Positions 48,146 to 59,600 are shown, counted from the stretch's first letter. The stretch is DNA of 64,000 nt from Pseudomonadota bacterium (GCA_014382245.1 JACNKC010000097.1:1-64000), one strand, 5' to 3'. A program made the numbers and translations. Notes: generated by a model from the letters alone, not told the origin.

Positions 48146-50563
48146 GTGGTGCGCGAGATTGATACAGAACAGCGCGGCAGTGGGCTCGCCTCGATACTGA
48201 AGGCCGGGCTCGTATTCGCGGGCGCGCTGGCCTGGCTGCTGACGCTGCGAGACTTCGGCTTTCAACTGGAAGACGAGGGCCTGCTGCTCATGCAGATCGA
48301 TCGTTACGCTGCGGGAGATCTCCCCTACAGCGATTTCCAGACCGGCTACACACCGGGTTTTTACGGCTTGTGGGCATGGCTGACGGCCTGCCTGGGCAAC
48401 TCGACCGTGGCTGTACGCAGCTGCCTGGCCGTGGTCAACGCGGCCAGCGTCACGGCACTCTACCTGCTTGCGCGGCGTGTGGCCGGTGGATGGATCGCCC
48501 TGCTGCCGGCCTTGTTGTGGCTGCTGTGGATACCGATTTATCCCGGCGAGTTCGCGTCCTTTAACGTCCCTTACCCGGCGTGGTTGTCTACCCTCGCCTG
48601 GCTGTTGATGGCGCTCTCGTTGGCCCGCACAGCTGGTTCGGCATCGCTCCTGTGGCCTGCACTCGCCGGCGTGGCGGCCGCGGCCTGCTTTGCCGTCAAG
48701 CCCAACTCGGGGGCGCTGGCCGTGGCGGGGCTCTCGTGGTCGCTCGCGCTGGGCTGCGCACGACCGCGCGCGCTCGACACCTTGATGGCGGTTGCCGCTT
48801 CGGCGCTGGGCCTGGCCGTGGTTGCCTCGGCGCTGTCGCTTTCGTGGAACGGTGTGGAGCTGCTCGTGCACGGCCTGCCCTGCACGCTGGTGGCGCTGCT
48901 ATGCGCGCGCTCGACTAGAGCCAACAACGATCCGCGCGCGGACAGGGCGGCCCGTGCCCTTCCCGTGGCGGCGCTGGCCTTCGCGCTGCCCACGCTGGGG
49001 TGGGTGTTGCCGCTCGTGGGTCGCATAGGTCTTGACGGGCTGCTGCGCGAGGTGTTTTTTCTCGGTTCCGACCTGGGCGAGGTCTGGTACTTCGGGCACA
49101 CCTTACCCAGCGGCAGGACGCTGGCCATCATGCTTGCGCTTGTGGGCCTGGCCGCACTGGGTCGGCAGGCGCGCGCGCAGCGACTGCCGGCGGCTGTTCT
49201 GTCGGCCCCGGGCCCCCTCGCTGCTGCGGCTGCCGTGGCCGCTGGCTTGGCAAGCGCGATCGCGTGGTTGCTGTCAGCCAACAGCGGCGTGCTCATGCCC
49301 GAGTCGCTGTTGTCTTCGCTGGTGTTCGAGCTGCGGGAGGCCGCGCCCTGGTGCTCGTGGATGGTCGCGATGACCGGTGTCGTTTACCTGTGGCGATGTC
49401 GCGGGCAGGCCCAGGCGAGCACGCTCGCGATCACGCTGCCCCTGGCGCTGGCAATGTACGTGCAGTTTTTTCCGCGTGCTGACTTCATGCACTGGATCAA
49501 TGCTGCGCCGTTGCTGATGGTGGTTGCCACGGCGCTGCTCGCGCGTGTTGTTGACGACTGGAAGTCTGTCCCGTGGCCCACTCCATCGGCAGGACGTACG
49601 GCGGTTGCCGCAACAGCTGCGATAGTGGCAACAGCGGTGCTGCTGCTGGGTGCAAGCTCATGGATGGAGGTAGCCGCCGCGCGTCGCGCGCCTGTGGTCG
49701 ATACGCCAACGGTTACGGCCTGGGTTGAAGAAGGCGCCGACGACGACCTCGAGGCGCTGGCCGAGACCGCCGCTTACCTGGCAGCCAACAACCAGCCCGG
49801 AAAACCCGTGCTGGCCTTTCCGGCCCTGGGCGCCGCCCTCTACGCCGCCGGCATCAAGAGCGCCAGCTCGCACGACTACTGGTACCCGGGTGGCAGCAGT
49901 CGCGAGGACGAGCAGCGCGTGGTCGCCCGCCTCAAAGAAAATCCCCCGCGCCTGCTGGTTACGCTCAACGACGGTTGGCGATTTTTTCACGGGGCGGCGG
50001 CTCACTACCGACTGCTGAGCAATTTTGCCAGGAACCGATACAAACTGGTGGCCAGGTACGGCCGCTTCGACGTGCTGGCCTTGGAACAGGGGCGGGATTC
50101 GACGAGCGAAGCCGTCTTGCCGCCGCGCGACGTGACCCGCCCGCCCCGCGGGCAGATGCAGGACTGCGTGGAGCCGCGCCTGGCCTTTCGCAGGCAGGCG
50201 GCGGTACGATGGATGCACGGCGTCTCGCCCAAAGATGCCTCTGCCGCAGAGATACCCTCCGATGAGCGCGACGCGGTGCTGTTGCTGCGCGCGCTCAGGG
50301 ACGGCGGCTCGATGAAAGCCGCGGCCTGGCTGGTTTCGGGCTATAATGACTCACGATCGAGGGTCCGCAACGAGGCACTAGGAGCCATGCAGCAGGTGCT
50401 GCGTCGCCACCGGGCCAGCCTGGGCCGTTGGGCCGGCGACTTTCGCGCGGAGTACCTTGTGCCCTGGACGACGACCTTGGCGCGGGAGGCAACGAGACTG
50501 CAGGCGGACGAAGAATCTGTCGTAGCCGAGTTTGCCGCGAGTGTGCTCGCCACGTTGCAGTGA
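48146..50563 (+). CDS. GT39-like multi-pass membrane protein with C-terminal soluble HEAT-like region
   Basis: QLEDEGLLLMQIDRYAAGDLPYSDFQTGYTPGFYGLWAWL..FNVPYPAWLSTLAWLLMAL, many TM, soluble C-terminus; paralogous to 56695..59760. Confidence 0.72.
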   Translation: MVREIDTEQRGSGLASILKAGLVFAGALAWLLTLRDFGFQLEDEGLLLMQIDRYAAGDLPYSDFQTGYTPGFYGLWAWLTACLGNSTVAVRSCLAVVNAASVTALYLLARRVAGGWIALLPALLWLLWIPIYPGEFASFNVPYPAWLSTLAWLLMALSLARTAGSASLLWPALAGVAAAACFAVKPNSGALAVAGLSWSLALGCARPRALDTLMAVAASALGLAVVASALSLSWNGVELLVHGLPCTLVALLCARSTRANNDPRADRAARALPVAALAFALPTLGWVLPLVGRIGLDGLLREVFFLGSDLGEVWYFGHTLPSGRTLAIMLALVGLAALGRQARAQRLPAAVLSAPGPLAAAAAVAAGLASAIAWLLSANSGVLMPESLLSSLVFELREAAPWCSWMVAMTGVVYLWRCRGQAQASTLAITLPLALAMYVQFFPRADFMHWINAAPLLMVVATALLARVVDDWKSVPWPTPSAGRTAVAATAAIVATAVLLLGASSWMEVAAARRAPVVDTPTVTAWVEEGADDDLEALAETAAYLAANNQPGKPVLAFPALGAALYAAGIKSASSHDYWYPGGSSREDEQRVVARLKENPPRLLVTLNDGWRFFHGAAAHYRLLSNFARNRYKLVARYGRFDVLALEQGRDSTSEAVLPPRDVTRPPRGQMQDCVEPRLAFRRQAAVRWMHGVSPKDASAAEIPSDERDAVLLLRALRDGGSMKAAAWLVSGYNDSRSRVRNEALGAMQQVLRRHRASLGRWAGDFRAEYLVPWTTTLAREATRLQADEESVVAEFAASVLATLQ

Positions 50564-50607
50564 TTGATCGGCTACTCTAAGCCACGCTTAAAGAGGAGAA
50601 CGCAGCA

Positions 50608-51402
50608 ATGTCTTCAGACAAGTTTACCGGCGAGAGGCCGGGTTGGGGAAAAGATTTCGACTACGACGAGGCTCGTCACCTGGCGGCCTATCGCCACGCG
50701 GCCGTGTTGGCCGAGGGCAAGCACGTGCTGGATGCTGGCTGTGGCGAGGGCTTCGGCACCCGTACACTGGTCGACGCAGCAGCTTCTGTAGTCGGCCTTG
50801 ATTATTCCGAGCAGGCCATCGAGCAGTGCCGTCGCGCCTGGGGACGTCCCGGCCTCGAATTTCACCGTGTGGACTTGACCGAGCCCGGCAGCTTTACCGA
50901 CACGTTTGATCTCGTGATCAATTTCCAGGTGGTGGAGCACATAGAAGACCCCCGGCCGTTTATCGAAGGCCTGCGAGCCAGGATCGCAGCGGGTGGCTGC
51001 CTGTTGCTGACCACGCCCAATCGCCTGACATCGTTTTCCGAGAACCCCTACCACGTGCGCGAGTACACCGCCGACGAGCTCACCGAGTTGTTGTCGGGCG
51101 TGTTCTCCAGCGTCGAAATGTCGGGCACCTTCGGCAACCAGAAGGTCACCGACTTTGACGCGGGCCGTGAAAAGGCGGTCAAGCGCATCATGGCACTCGA
51201 CCCGCTGGGACTGCGCAAGCTTCTGCCTTCGTCGCTGATCAACTTTGCCTTCGCCAGGCTGTCGGTGCTCGTCCGGCGACAGGCCCGCGGTAATATCGAC
51301 GGCGCCGTGGCCGGTGGAGATGGCATAACGATCGACGATTTTTCGATAGGCAGCCACGACATGGACAAGGCACTCGATCTCGTTGCCCTCTGCCGTCCCT
51401 GA
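50608..51402 (+). CDS. Class I SAM-dependent methyltransferase
   Basis: VLDAGCGEGFGTRTLVDAAASVVGLDYSEQAIEQC..FDLVINFQVVEHIEDP..LLLTTPNRLTSFSENPYHVREYT. Confidence 0.92.
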   Translation: MSSDKFTGERPGWGKDFDYDEARHLAAYRHAAVLAEGKHVLDAGCGEGFGTRTLVDAAASVVGLDYSEQAIEQCRRAWGRPGLEFHRVDLTEPGSFTDTFDLVINFQVVEHIEDPRPFIEGLRARIAAGGCLLLTTPNRLTSFSENPYHVREYTADELTELLSGVFSSVEMSGTFGNQKVTDFDAGREKAVKRIMALDPLGLRKLLPSSLINFAFARLSVLVRRQARGNIDGAVAGGDGITIDDFSIGSHDMDKALDLVALCRP

Positions 51403-51432
51403 GGCGGGCAGCGCGGGCGGTGAGGGACCAGC

Positions 51433-52899
51433 TTGCAACGAAGTGAACAGGTAACACGCGGCGCGTGGATGGGCCTGTTGGTGCAGGCGGCGGACAAGAT
51501 CCTGCCGGTTGTCATCGTCCTTTACCTGGCCCGCGCCATCGACCCCGAGTCTTTCGGCGTCTACAGCTTCCTCGTCGCTTACCTCGCCCTGTTCCAGGTT
51601 GCGGTTGAGTACAGTCTCGACGCGGTGCTGGTCAGGGTCTTGAGCCAGCAGTCCGAGCCCTCGCCCGCTACCTTGCACGCGGGGCTGGGACTGAAGTTGT
51701 TAATGTCGTTGGCGGCGGCCGCTGTCGCGACCTTGTGCGTGGGCCCCTTGTCGGGGGGCCGCGTGCCTCTGGATCTTGCCGCCTGCGCTTCGCTGGGCCT
51801 GCTCACGGGGCTGGGTGGCGCCTACCGTTCCTGGTTTCGCTCCAATCTCGAGATACCGCCGGTGCTGGCCCTGGCCTCCGCGCGGGCCTTGCTACTGGCG
51901 GTGGGCGTGGTGGTGGTCGTGCAGGCCGGCGCGGGCCTTCGTGCTGTTTTCCTCGTCATGGCCGCGGCCAATCTCGTGGTGTTTGCCGGCGTGGCGCTGG
52001 CCGTGTCACGCGAGCTCAAGCCACGTTTTGTTTTCGACCGCGAGCAGTGGGGTCTTCTGCTTCGCGGTGCGGTACCACTGTTTTTTAACGGCTTTGCCAT
52101 CATGCTCGGTCTCAAGGCAGGACAGGTTTTGCTGCTGTCGATGCGCGGGCCGGTGGAAACCGGACTGCTGGGCGCGGCGTCACGCGTGGCCGAGGCCTTC
52201 AGCCTGTTGCCCGAGGCCCTGATGATCACCGTGTATCCGCTGATGGCCTCGCTTCATATAAAGCGCGACGGCATGGGCGGGCAGCCGGCAGACACGCGGT
52301 TGGCAGATACGCGGCTGGCAGAGACAGTAGAAAAATCTACCCGCTACCTGCTGCTGGCCATCGCCGTGCCGGTAACCGTGTGCATGGTGGCCGGTGATCT
52401 TATCATGGGGCTGTTGTTCGGCGCGGGTTATGCCGAGGCCGGCCCGGCGCTGTCGCTGCTGGCGGTGATGGCACTGCTCAGCGCCACGGGTACCGTGGTT
52501 ACCTACCTGCTGGTGTCGGTGCACGCCGAGAAAACGCTGTACCGCAACACGATGGTCTTCGCATTGCTCAACGTCGTGCTGTCGTACTTTTTGATCACGC
52601 GGGCGGGTTACATGGGTGCTGCCGTTGCCATGATAGCCAGCAGCGCCATGTCGCAGGTCAGTCTTGCGCTGCTGCCCCCCACGCGCGCTTATACCCGCCT
52701 GTGCCTCGCGGCGGCCTTGCGGCCTGCACTCGCGGTGGCCTGCGGTGTCGCGGCCGGCCTGCTGGCGGGATACGGCAGCCTGGCGGCGGTGGCCTGGTCG
52801 GTCGGGGCTTGCCTGCTGGCGCTGCTCGCTCTCAGGGTATTGACGGCTGAGGATATCGCCTTCATACGTAGCAGCCTGGGTTGGGGCCAGAAATCGTGA
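51433..52899 (+). CDS. Wzx-like polysaccharide/oligosaccharide flippase (MOP superfamily)
   Basis: ~12-14 TM; YLARAIDPESFGVYSFLVAYLALFQVAVEYSLDAVLVR; TTG start. Confidence 0.85.
   Translation: MQRSEQVTRGAWMGLLVQAADKILPVVIVLYLARAIDPESFGVYSFLVAYLALFQVAVEYSLDAVLVRVLSQQSEPSPATLHAGLGLKLLMSLAAAAVATLCVGPLSGGRVPLDLAACASLGLLTGLGGAYRSWFRSNLEIPPVLALASARALLLAVGVVVVVQAGAGLRAVFLVMAAANLVVFAGVALAVSRELKPRFVFDREQWGLLLRGAVPLFFNGFAIMLGLKAGQVLLLSMRGPVETGLLGAASRVAEAFSLLPEALMITVYPLMASLHIKRDGMGGQPADTRLADTRLAETVEKSTRYLLLAIAVPVTVCMVAGDLIMGLLFGAGYAEAGPALSLLAVMALLSATGTVVTYLLVSVHAEKTLYRNTMVFALLNVVLSYFLITRAGYMGAAVAMIASSAMSQVSLALLPPTRAYTRLCLAAALRPALAVACGVAAGLLAGYGSLAAVAWSVGACLLALLALRVLTAEDIAFIRSSLGWGQKS
52288..52332. repeat. 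15-bp tandem repeat x3 (ADTRL-ADTRL-AETVE) in flippase loop
   Basis: gcagacacgcggttg / gcagatacgcggctg / gcagagacagtagaa. Confidence 0.85.
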
Positions 52900-53804
52900 C
52901 CGGATCTTCGAGTAGCTCTTCGTTCGATTACGGGGTCGCCTGCAAGCTCTGCGGCTGCCAGGATGCCGTGCTCTACCACGAGCAGGGCTATCGACGCCTG
53001 CTCTCCTGCCGGGGCTGTGGCTTGTTGTTTGCCCATCCTCTGCCCGACGAAAGCGAAAAAGAAGAGACCGAGCGACAGGCTTACGTGGGCGAAGTGCTGC
53101 CCGAGGCGGCCGAGTTCTTTGAGAGCTGCAACGCTGATTTTGTTGAAGATGAAATCGTGCGCGGGTTTCGCCGCGTGCTCCGTCTGCTGGAGCAGGGGCG
53201 CGGTCAGGGTCGACTGCTCGACGTTGGCGCGGGAACTGGCCTGTTCATGCACCTGGCACGGCAGCAGGGCTGGCAGATCAAGGGGCTCGATCTCTGCGAA
53301 CTCAGCCGCGAGAAGGCGCTCGCCGAATTCGGCGTGGAGGTCGACGTGGGTGACTTTCGCAGTGCGCCCTACCAGCCAGGGAGTTTCGACTGCATGACCA
53401 TGCTCGATGTCCTCGAGCACTCGCTGGACCCGGGGGCGTTTCTCGCCCGCGCGCTGGAGTTGCTCAAGCCCGGCGGGCTGCTCTACGTGGCCGTGCCCAA
53501 CCAGCGTTCGCTGTTGGCCACCCTGGTTGATCGATGGATCTGGCTGGGCTTGCCCGCGAGGCGCTGGTTCCTGGAGCGGCTGTACGTGTCGCCGCATATT
53601 TTTTATTTCCACCCGCGCTTGCTCAAGCGTGCCCTCGAGGACGCCGGCTTCGAGGTAGTCAGCGTGCGCGGCGGTAACGTGTACCTGGGTCGCTACCGCC
53701 TGCCATGGTGGATGCGCGTGCCGCTGGAGGTGATACTCAACCTTGGCACCCTGGTCGGTCGCAGCGCGCGCATACAGGCACTGGCCAGGCGGCCGGTGGA
53801 CTGA
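52896..53804 (+). CDS. Class I SAM-dependent methyltransferase with N-terminal Cys4 zinc-ribbon-like motif
   Basis: CKLCGCQDAVLYHEQGYRRLLSCRGCGLLFAHPLP..LLDVGAGTGLFMHLARQQGWQIKGLDL..MTMLDVLEHSLDPGAFL. Confidence 0.9.
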   Translation: MTGSSSSSSFDYGVACKLCGCQDAVLYHEQGYRRLLSCRGCGLLFAHPLPDESEKEETERQAYVGEVLPEAAEFFESCNADFVEDEIVRGFRRVLRLLEQGRGQGRLLDVGAGTGLFMHLARQQGWQIKGLDLCELSREKALAEFGVEVDVGDFRSAPYQPGSFDCMTMLDVLEHSLDPGAFLARALELLKPGGLLYVAVPNQRSLLATLVDRWIWLGLPARRWFLERLYVSPHIFYFHPRLLKRALEDAGFEVVSVRGGNVYLGRYRLPWWMRVPLEVILNLGTLVGRSARIQALARRPVD

Positions 53805-53836
53805 CGCCGGGTTTCGCCCCGCCGGCTAGCCCATAC

Positions 53837-55516
53837 TCAGCGCTCGCGCTCAAGCAGCAGCACTTCTCCGGCAGAAGGCGGCAGCCAGCGCTGCCACTGG
53901 CGTCGGTCAGCTACCCGGTAGCCTTCGAGCGCCGTGAAGCTCAGCACCCAGCGGTCGTCTTCTACCCACCACCAGCTTTTCTTTTCCGGCGACCTGCCCG
54001 GGGTGGCCTCTTCTATAGTGGGCCAGCTGCGCTTGAGTGGAGCCAGCCGCCAGCCGTTGAACTCAACGCCGCCGTCTATTTCGGTCGCAGCTACGCCTCG
54101 GGTCTCCAGCTCCCCGAGGAGCTGATGGCGCGCGCGGTTCCACTGCATGTAGTCGTGGCTGCCGGCCACCGAGTAGAAGGTCATCGCGGCCAGTAGCGCG
54201 AGCGACAGGCCGGTGGCCGCTGTCCGCCTTTGGCTGTCGTTGTCGGCCATTGCGAGCAGCGCCAGCACGAAAGGCAGGGCAGGCAGAAGGTAGCGGTCAA
54301 AGTAGAAGTCGGCCTGCAGCAGGCTGCCGCCCAGCAGCAAGGCAGCCGCCAGTGACAGGAGGCAGCGGGCGGGAGTATCAAGCGCTTCACGCAGGCTTAA
54401 ACGGGTGGGCAACAGGCGGACGAAGAGCAGCGTGGACAGCAGCACCGACGCAGCGCTGATCGCGGTCCTGGCGGCAGTACTGCCATCAAAAGGCGAAGCC
54501 ATGCCGAGGAACAGCGTGTCCCTGAGGGTAAGCGCACCCGTGCCACCGGCGTGAAGCAGGTTGGGCAGCGCAAACCCCGCGCCGGTCCTGGACGCGAACA
54601 GGCAGGCGGCCACTATCAGCAGCAAGCCGGCAGGCAGGCCTATGCGCAGCAGTCGGTCGCGGCTCAAGCTGTTCCGGGTCACCATCGGCGCGGCCAGCAG
54701 GCCGAGCGTGAGCCAGGCCCGCAGCGCGACGTCAATAACTCGCAGCGGCGTGGCCGAGGCTATGTCGCTGAGTCTTATCGCAGCGCCGGCTGGTGCGCCT
54801 TGCCAGTTGAGCAGCCAGGCGTAGTAGGCCACGACGCTCGCCAGCGGCAGCAGCAGGCAGCGCGCGGCAGCGGCCACGCGCGTCAGGCGACCCGGAGGAA
54901 AGCGCCAGGCGCTGGCCGCGGCAGCTAGCGCCAGCAGCAGCACGTTCTGTCGCATGAGTACGGCCACGACCATGACGGCCGCAGCGGCGAGCAGGGATCC
55001 GGGTTTGTCGTCCTGCAGCCCGCGCAGGTAAAGCAGGGCTGCCCACAGGCACAGCGCCAGGCAGGGGATTTCGGTCATGAAGGTGAAAGACAGTCCGAAG
55101 TACAACGGCGAGAAGGCCAGCGTGGCGGTGGCCAGCAGGGCCGAGTTGCGCGCAGCACCGCAGCGCGCCAGCAGCAGGTGGAAGGCCAGCAGTCCCGAAG
55201 CGGCGAACAGCAGGGTACCCAGGCGCAACAGTTCAAAAGAGAAACCGCCCGCGAGGCACACGAGCGCACCCCAGGCGGCGTGTGCGAGCAGGCTGGGGGC
55301 GGCCCAGGGCAGCAGGTCGAGTCGGCCGTTCTCACAGAGGCTTTTTGCCGCCCAGGCGTAGGCCCAGTCGTCGCCCAGGGCGAAATCGCCCGCCGGCCCC
55401 ACCATTACGACGGCCGCGAGCCAGGCAAGTGTCAGCAACAGCGGGCCCAGCAGCGGCGCCGCCGCGAGAGGGTGGCGCCGGGCGGCGCCTTCATACTTCG
55501 AAGTTCCAGCGTTCAC
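53837..55516 (-). CDS. GT39-like multi-pass membrane glycosyltransferase
   Basis: FALGDDWAYAWAAKSLCENGRLDLLPWAAPSLLAHAAWGALVC acidic loop, many TM, C-terminal soluble region; GTG start. Confidence 0.7.
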   Translation of the reverse strand: MNAGTSKYEGAARRHPLAAAPLLGPLLLTLAWLAAVVMVGPAGDFALGDDWAYAWAAKSLCENGRLDLLPWAAPSLLAHAAWGALVCLAGGFSFELLRLGTLLFAASGLLAFHLLLARCGAARNSALLATATLAFSPLYFGLSFTFMTEIPCLALCLWAALLYLRGLQDDKPGSLLAAAAVMVVAVLMRQNVLLLALAAAASAWRFPPGRLTRVAAAARCLLLPLASVVAYYAWLLNWQGAPAGAAIRLSDIASATPLRVIDVALRAWLTLGLLAAPMVTRNSLSRDRLLRIGLPAGLLLIVAACLFASRTGAGFALPNLLHAGGTGALTLRDTLFLGMASPFDGSTAARTAISAASVLLSTLLFVRLLPTRLSLREALDTPARCLLSLAAALLLGGSLLQADFYFDRYLLPALPFVLALLAMADNDSQRRTAATGLSLALLAAMTFYSVAGSHDYMQWNRARHQLLGELETRGVAATEIDGGVEFNGWRLAPLKRSWPTIEEATPGRSPEKKSWWWVEDDRWVLSFTALEGYRVADRRQWQRWLPPSAGEVLLLERER

Positions 55517-55551
55517 CTTGCTATACTATACGTGTCCTTGCGATTGGGTTC

Positions 55552-56673
55552 ATGCGGTGGCCGTTGCGGCTGCTGGATCGACCGGGTGCGCAAGGGGGTA
55601 TTGCCGTGGAAGACAAACTGACAACTGGCCGCGCAGTGGCTGACCGGACGAACTCGCGGACGCTCGAAATCGATTGGCTCAAGGGCCTGGCCATAATCGG
55701 TGTCATACTCATTCACGCGGCACCGCTCAGGGGCACCGTCGTGCACGAGTACCTGGTAAACAGGGCGGTACCGGTTTTCCTGGTGTTGTTCGGCATGAAC
55801 GCGGCCAGCTGGTGGCAGCACCGCAGCGGTGAGCCCTTCATGGCCAATCTGCGCCAGTGGTACGTTTCGCGCTTCCACCGACTGGCCCTGCCCTGGTGGT
55901 CGGCCTTGGCGCTGTGGTGGCTGTTCTCTTTTGCATACGCGACATCGACTACCCCGCCTCCGGCGCCGCGTTTCCTGGTCGCGACTTTTCTGGGCTACGC
56001 GCCCTGGGTGGGGACCTCGTGGTTCGTCACGCTGGTCATCCAATTCATCGTTGTGTTCCCACTGCTGTACTGGCTGCTCCTGCGCCTGGGGCCTGTCGTC
56101 GGGGCTGCGTTGGCCGGCCTGGTAACCGTGGCCAGCCACCTGCTGGTGCTGCACGTACTGGGCTTCATGCAGGCCTTGCTGCTGCACTCTGCCCCCGAGG
56201 GTGGCTTTTACTACATGCACATATTCGGTCTGCAGCACTTGTGGCCGGTGGCCTGCGGGGTGTACCTGGCTTCTGCCAATTGGCAGGACGGGCCACGCTG
56301 GCCTGGCGCCGCCGCGGCGGTGTGGCTGGTCGGGGTACTGCTTCACTCCACCATGGCCGACTCGAAGTTAACGGCCGCGGCGCTGATGCACCTGCTGGAC
56401 GTGCCGCTGACCGTGCTGCTGCTACGCGGGATGGCGATCTTCAAGCGAATGGCCCGCGGGGGCAACCTGTTGGCCTGGTGCGGTGAGCATAGCTGGGGGA
56501 TTTATCTCGGGCAGATGGTAGTGCATACTTCGCTGCTGGCGGTGAACTGGTGGGGGCCGCTCGAGGAAGTCGTCTTGCGGCGCTGGGCCTACGCGGCCGC
56601 GCTCACGGTTGGATCGGTGGGCCTGGTAGTCATGGGTAACGCCTTGCGGCAGCTACGGACAGCCCCTGACTGA
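55552..56673 (+). CDS. Acyltransferase 3-family membrane protein
   Basis: RTLEIDWLKGLAIIGVILIHAAPLRG..RFHRLALPWWSALALWWLF, ~10 TM; GTG at 55606 is an alternative start with a good RBS. Confidence 0.78.
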   Translation: MRWPLRLLDRPGAQGGIAVEDKLTTGRAVADRTNSRTLEIDWLKGLAIIGVILIHAAPLRGTVVHEYLVNRAVPVFLVLFGMNAASWWQHRSGEPFMANLRQWYVSRFHRLALPWWSALALWWLFSFAYATSTTPPPAPRFLVATFLGYAPWVGTSWFVTLVIQFIVVFPLLYWLLLRLGPVVGAALAGLVTVASHLLVLHVLGFMQALLLHSAPEGGFYYMHIFGLQHLWPVACGVYLASANWQDGPRWPGAAAAVWLVGVLLHSTMADSKLTAAALMHLLDVPLTVLLLRGMAIFKRMARGGNLLAWCGEHSWGIYLGQMVVHTSLLAVNWWGPLEEVVLRRWAYAAALTVGSVGLVVMGNALRQLRTAPD

Positions 56674-56694
56674 CCGCCCACTTCGGCCGGGAGG

Positions 56695-59600
56695 TCAGTC
56701 CAGGCGCCGCCGCAGCGTGGCCAGGGCCCGCCCCGCCATTTCGCTCACGTCGGTGTCCGAGTCCAGTTGGGCAAGCGCCAGGTGATCTGCGTGGCCGGCG
56801 TTTCCGGTTCGCCCCAGCGCCCAGGCGGCGGCCAGTCTGATGTCGGGATCCGGGTGACTCGACATCGGCACCAGTTCGGTTGCTGAGCGGGGGCCACCGT
56901 AAACCGAGGCCAGCCAGATCGCGCTCTCCAAGCGGGGTCCCTGGCCAGCGTGAATCATGTCGGCGAGCAATTGGTCAGCTTCGAGAGTTTTTTTCAGCAG
57001 GTCTTCGGCCAGTCGCAGCACCATCCTGTCGTCAAACAGCATCAGGTTATAAGCCGTGTTCAGGATATCGGATTTTTCCGCGCAGCCGTAGCGCACCATC
57101 GTGCGCAGCGCGAGCAGGCGCAGGGCCAGGTCCGCGTTTTCTGATATAGCCGCGAGCGATGGCCTGCAAACGATCTTCCGGCCTGGCGACGAGTGCTCCA
57201 GTGCCTCTGCTCCCAGCGTGACAGCGTAGTATCGCAGGGGGCGACCGGCCGAGGGGTCGTCCAGCCATTGGGTTGCGCGTGTCAATTGATACGGGCTGAG
57301 ATCCTGCTGTCCGCTGTCGTTTTTGGTTTGCAGGCGGCCGAACCAGAACGAACCGTTCACGTGGCGCGAAGCTGCCATGAACAATCCTCGCTGTGCCGCC
57401 AGCGCCGTGGCCATATCCGGTGAGTCCACGAGGCTCAGCAGATCCGGCGCAGAGTCGGCGGCCACGCCTCCCCCTATGCTGCGCAGCGCGAGAATGTTCT
57501 CCCGGGGCGACAACAAACCCCCGGCTACCGCGGCGACAAGATTGCGCGCGACTGTTTCGTCGCGGGCGTGCCTGTAGGCCCACACCACCTGGTTTCTCAC
57601 GTCCAGGTCGGGGTCGCCGAGCAGCTTGCTCAGCGGCGGGTAGTCGCTACCCAGGTGAAAACCCTCAAGCTGTTTCACCGCCTCCAGTCGCACCGCGGCG
57701 TCGGGGTCAGCCAGGCTACCCCTCAGTTCCTGGTCGAGTTGGTAGGGCAGGGCGGCTTCTATGCTGCTGCGCGGCAGGTCGGGGCCATCTCCCGTCGGCC
57801 CCAGGGTCTTGTGGGCAAGCACAACGTAGCGGCCGAAACGGGCGTAAGCGCGGTAGTTGCTCTCTATGTAGTGCTGCAATTGGAAGTAGTAGAGGGCCGC
57901 CTGCGAGAAGAACAATGGGTGCCAGTGGTAGACGACGACGAATCTCGGTGGCGCGGCGTCGAGGTCAGAAATGACCTCGGCCTCTACCTCGCGACCTGGC
58001 CAGCCGGGAAAGAAATAGCCATGGCGGGTTGTATTCGGGCGACCGGCCAGGAACGAGACCACGTCGAGTGACGGAAAAGTGAAAATGCGTTCGTCTTCGG
58101 CGGTATTGTTTTTTACAAACTTGACCAGGGCCGACAGGTCGCCGTAGGTGGCGGCTGCGCCCACGTTGTTCCATATGGGTGCGCGCTCTGGAACCAGCCG
58201 CACGGCCTGCGGTCGCGAGGGCAGGCCGCCGTCCAGGTCAACGATAGCGCCCAGCGAGTGGCCGGCCCTTATAGCCCCGATCGCAAACAGCGGCGCAAAA
58301 ATCAGCGCGGTTATGGTCGCCTCGGGCAGCCGGCTGCCGCGGCCTTGCTCCCAGCGCCTGGCCAGGGCCGCCAGCAATACCACCCCGAGCAGCAGCGACA
58401 CCGGGGCCGAAGTAACCCAGTGCATGAAGTCGGTTCTCGGGTAGATCTGCAGGTAGAGAAAGACGGCGCCGGTGATAAGCACGGTGGCGTTGAGCGAGGG
58501 CGCCCGGCAGTCGTCGTCGGTGCCTATGCTGCGGGCCCACACCCACAAGCCCAGCCAGTGGGCCAGGATAACGGCCACAAAGGCCGCCGGCTCCACCACC
58601 GACATGACCGCGTTGTAGAAACCCTCGGGCATTGGTCGCCCGGCCAGCAACAGGCCACCGGCAACACTTGCCAGCGCGGCGGCCAGCAGCAGGAACACGT
58701 CGGTAGGCATGACCCGGCGTGCAACCCGGCGTGGCAACGCACGCGCTAGTATCACCAGGCCCAGGCCTGCCACGGCACCCAGCAGAACCGGGGGGTGCGA
58801 GATGAAGTAGAACTTTTCGAAGTCAGCCCCGAAGAACAAGGCCCGTTCGAGAAAACGCTGCGGGCCCAGCACGCGGTAGTAGTAAATCATCCACGGCGCG
58901 TTGACGGCCAGGAAAGACAGCGCGAGGGTGGCCGCGCAGACCACCAGCGACGGCATTTTTCCCTCGGGCGCGGGCACCACTGCGGCCCTCCACGCTACCA
59001 GCAGCGAGGCCACGGCAGCCGGTGCGAGCAGTATCCAGAACTCGCGCAACCCGGCCCTGCCGCCGAAGACAACCGCCAGCCCCAGCAGTATGGCCAGCCA
59101 CCAGCCCCACCACAGCAGGCGGTTGAGCCTGGCCTTCCATCCAGCGGCATCGGGTGCGCCCTGCATGGGCAGTACGGCCAGCGCAACCAGCGACGCGGCC
59201 GCCAGTTGAAACAGGCCCACGTTGGGCTTGAAGGCAAAGTTAATACCCGCCAGCACGCCCGTCAGCAGCAGCCAGCGCAGGCCCTTGCCCTCGCCGAACT
59301 TGAGCAGGGCGAGCATACCCCCCAGCCACAGCGGCACGTTGTACCACACCGGGTAGGGGATGTTGGAGGAGGCGAACTGGCCCGGGTGAATGGGTACCGA
59401 GGCGAGGTAGAGCAGGGGCGCGGCCAGCGACAGCCAGCGTCGACGGGTGAGCTGCCAGCCCAGCAGGTAAAGCAGCGCCATGCTGACGGCCAGCGTGGTG
59501 GCCAACACCCAGCGCCCGGCCAGCAGGGAGTGGCCCGAGGCTTTCATGATGGCGCCGTGCAGCAGGTAAACGCCGGGCGTGTAGCCAATGTGGAAGTCCT

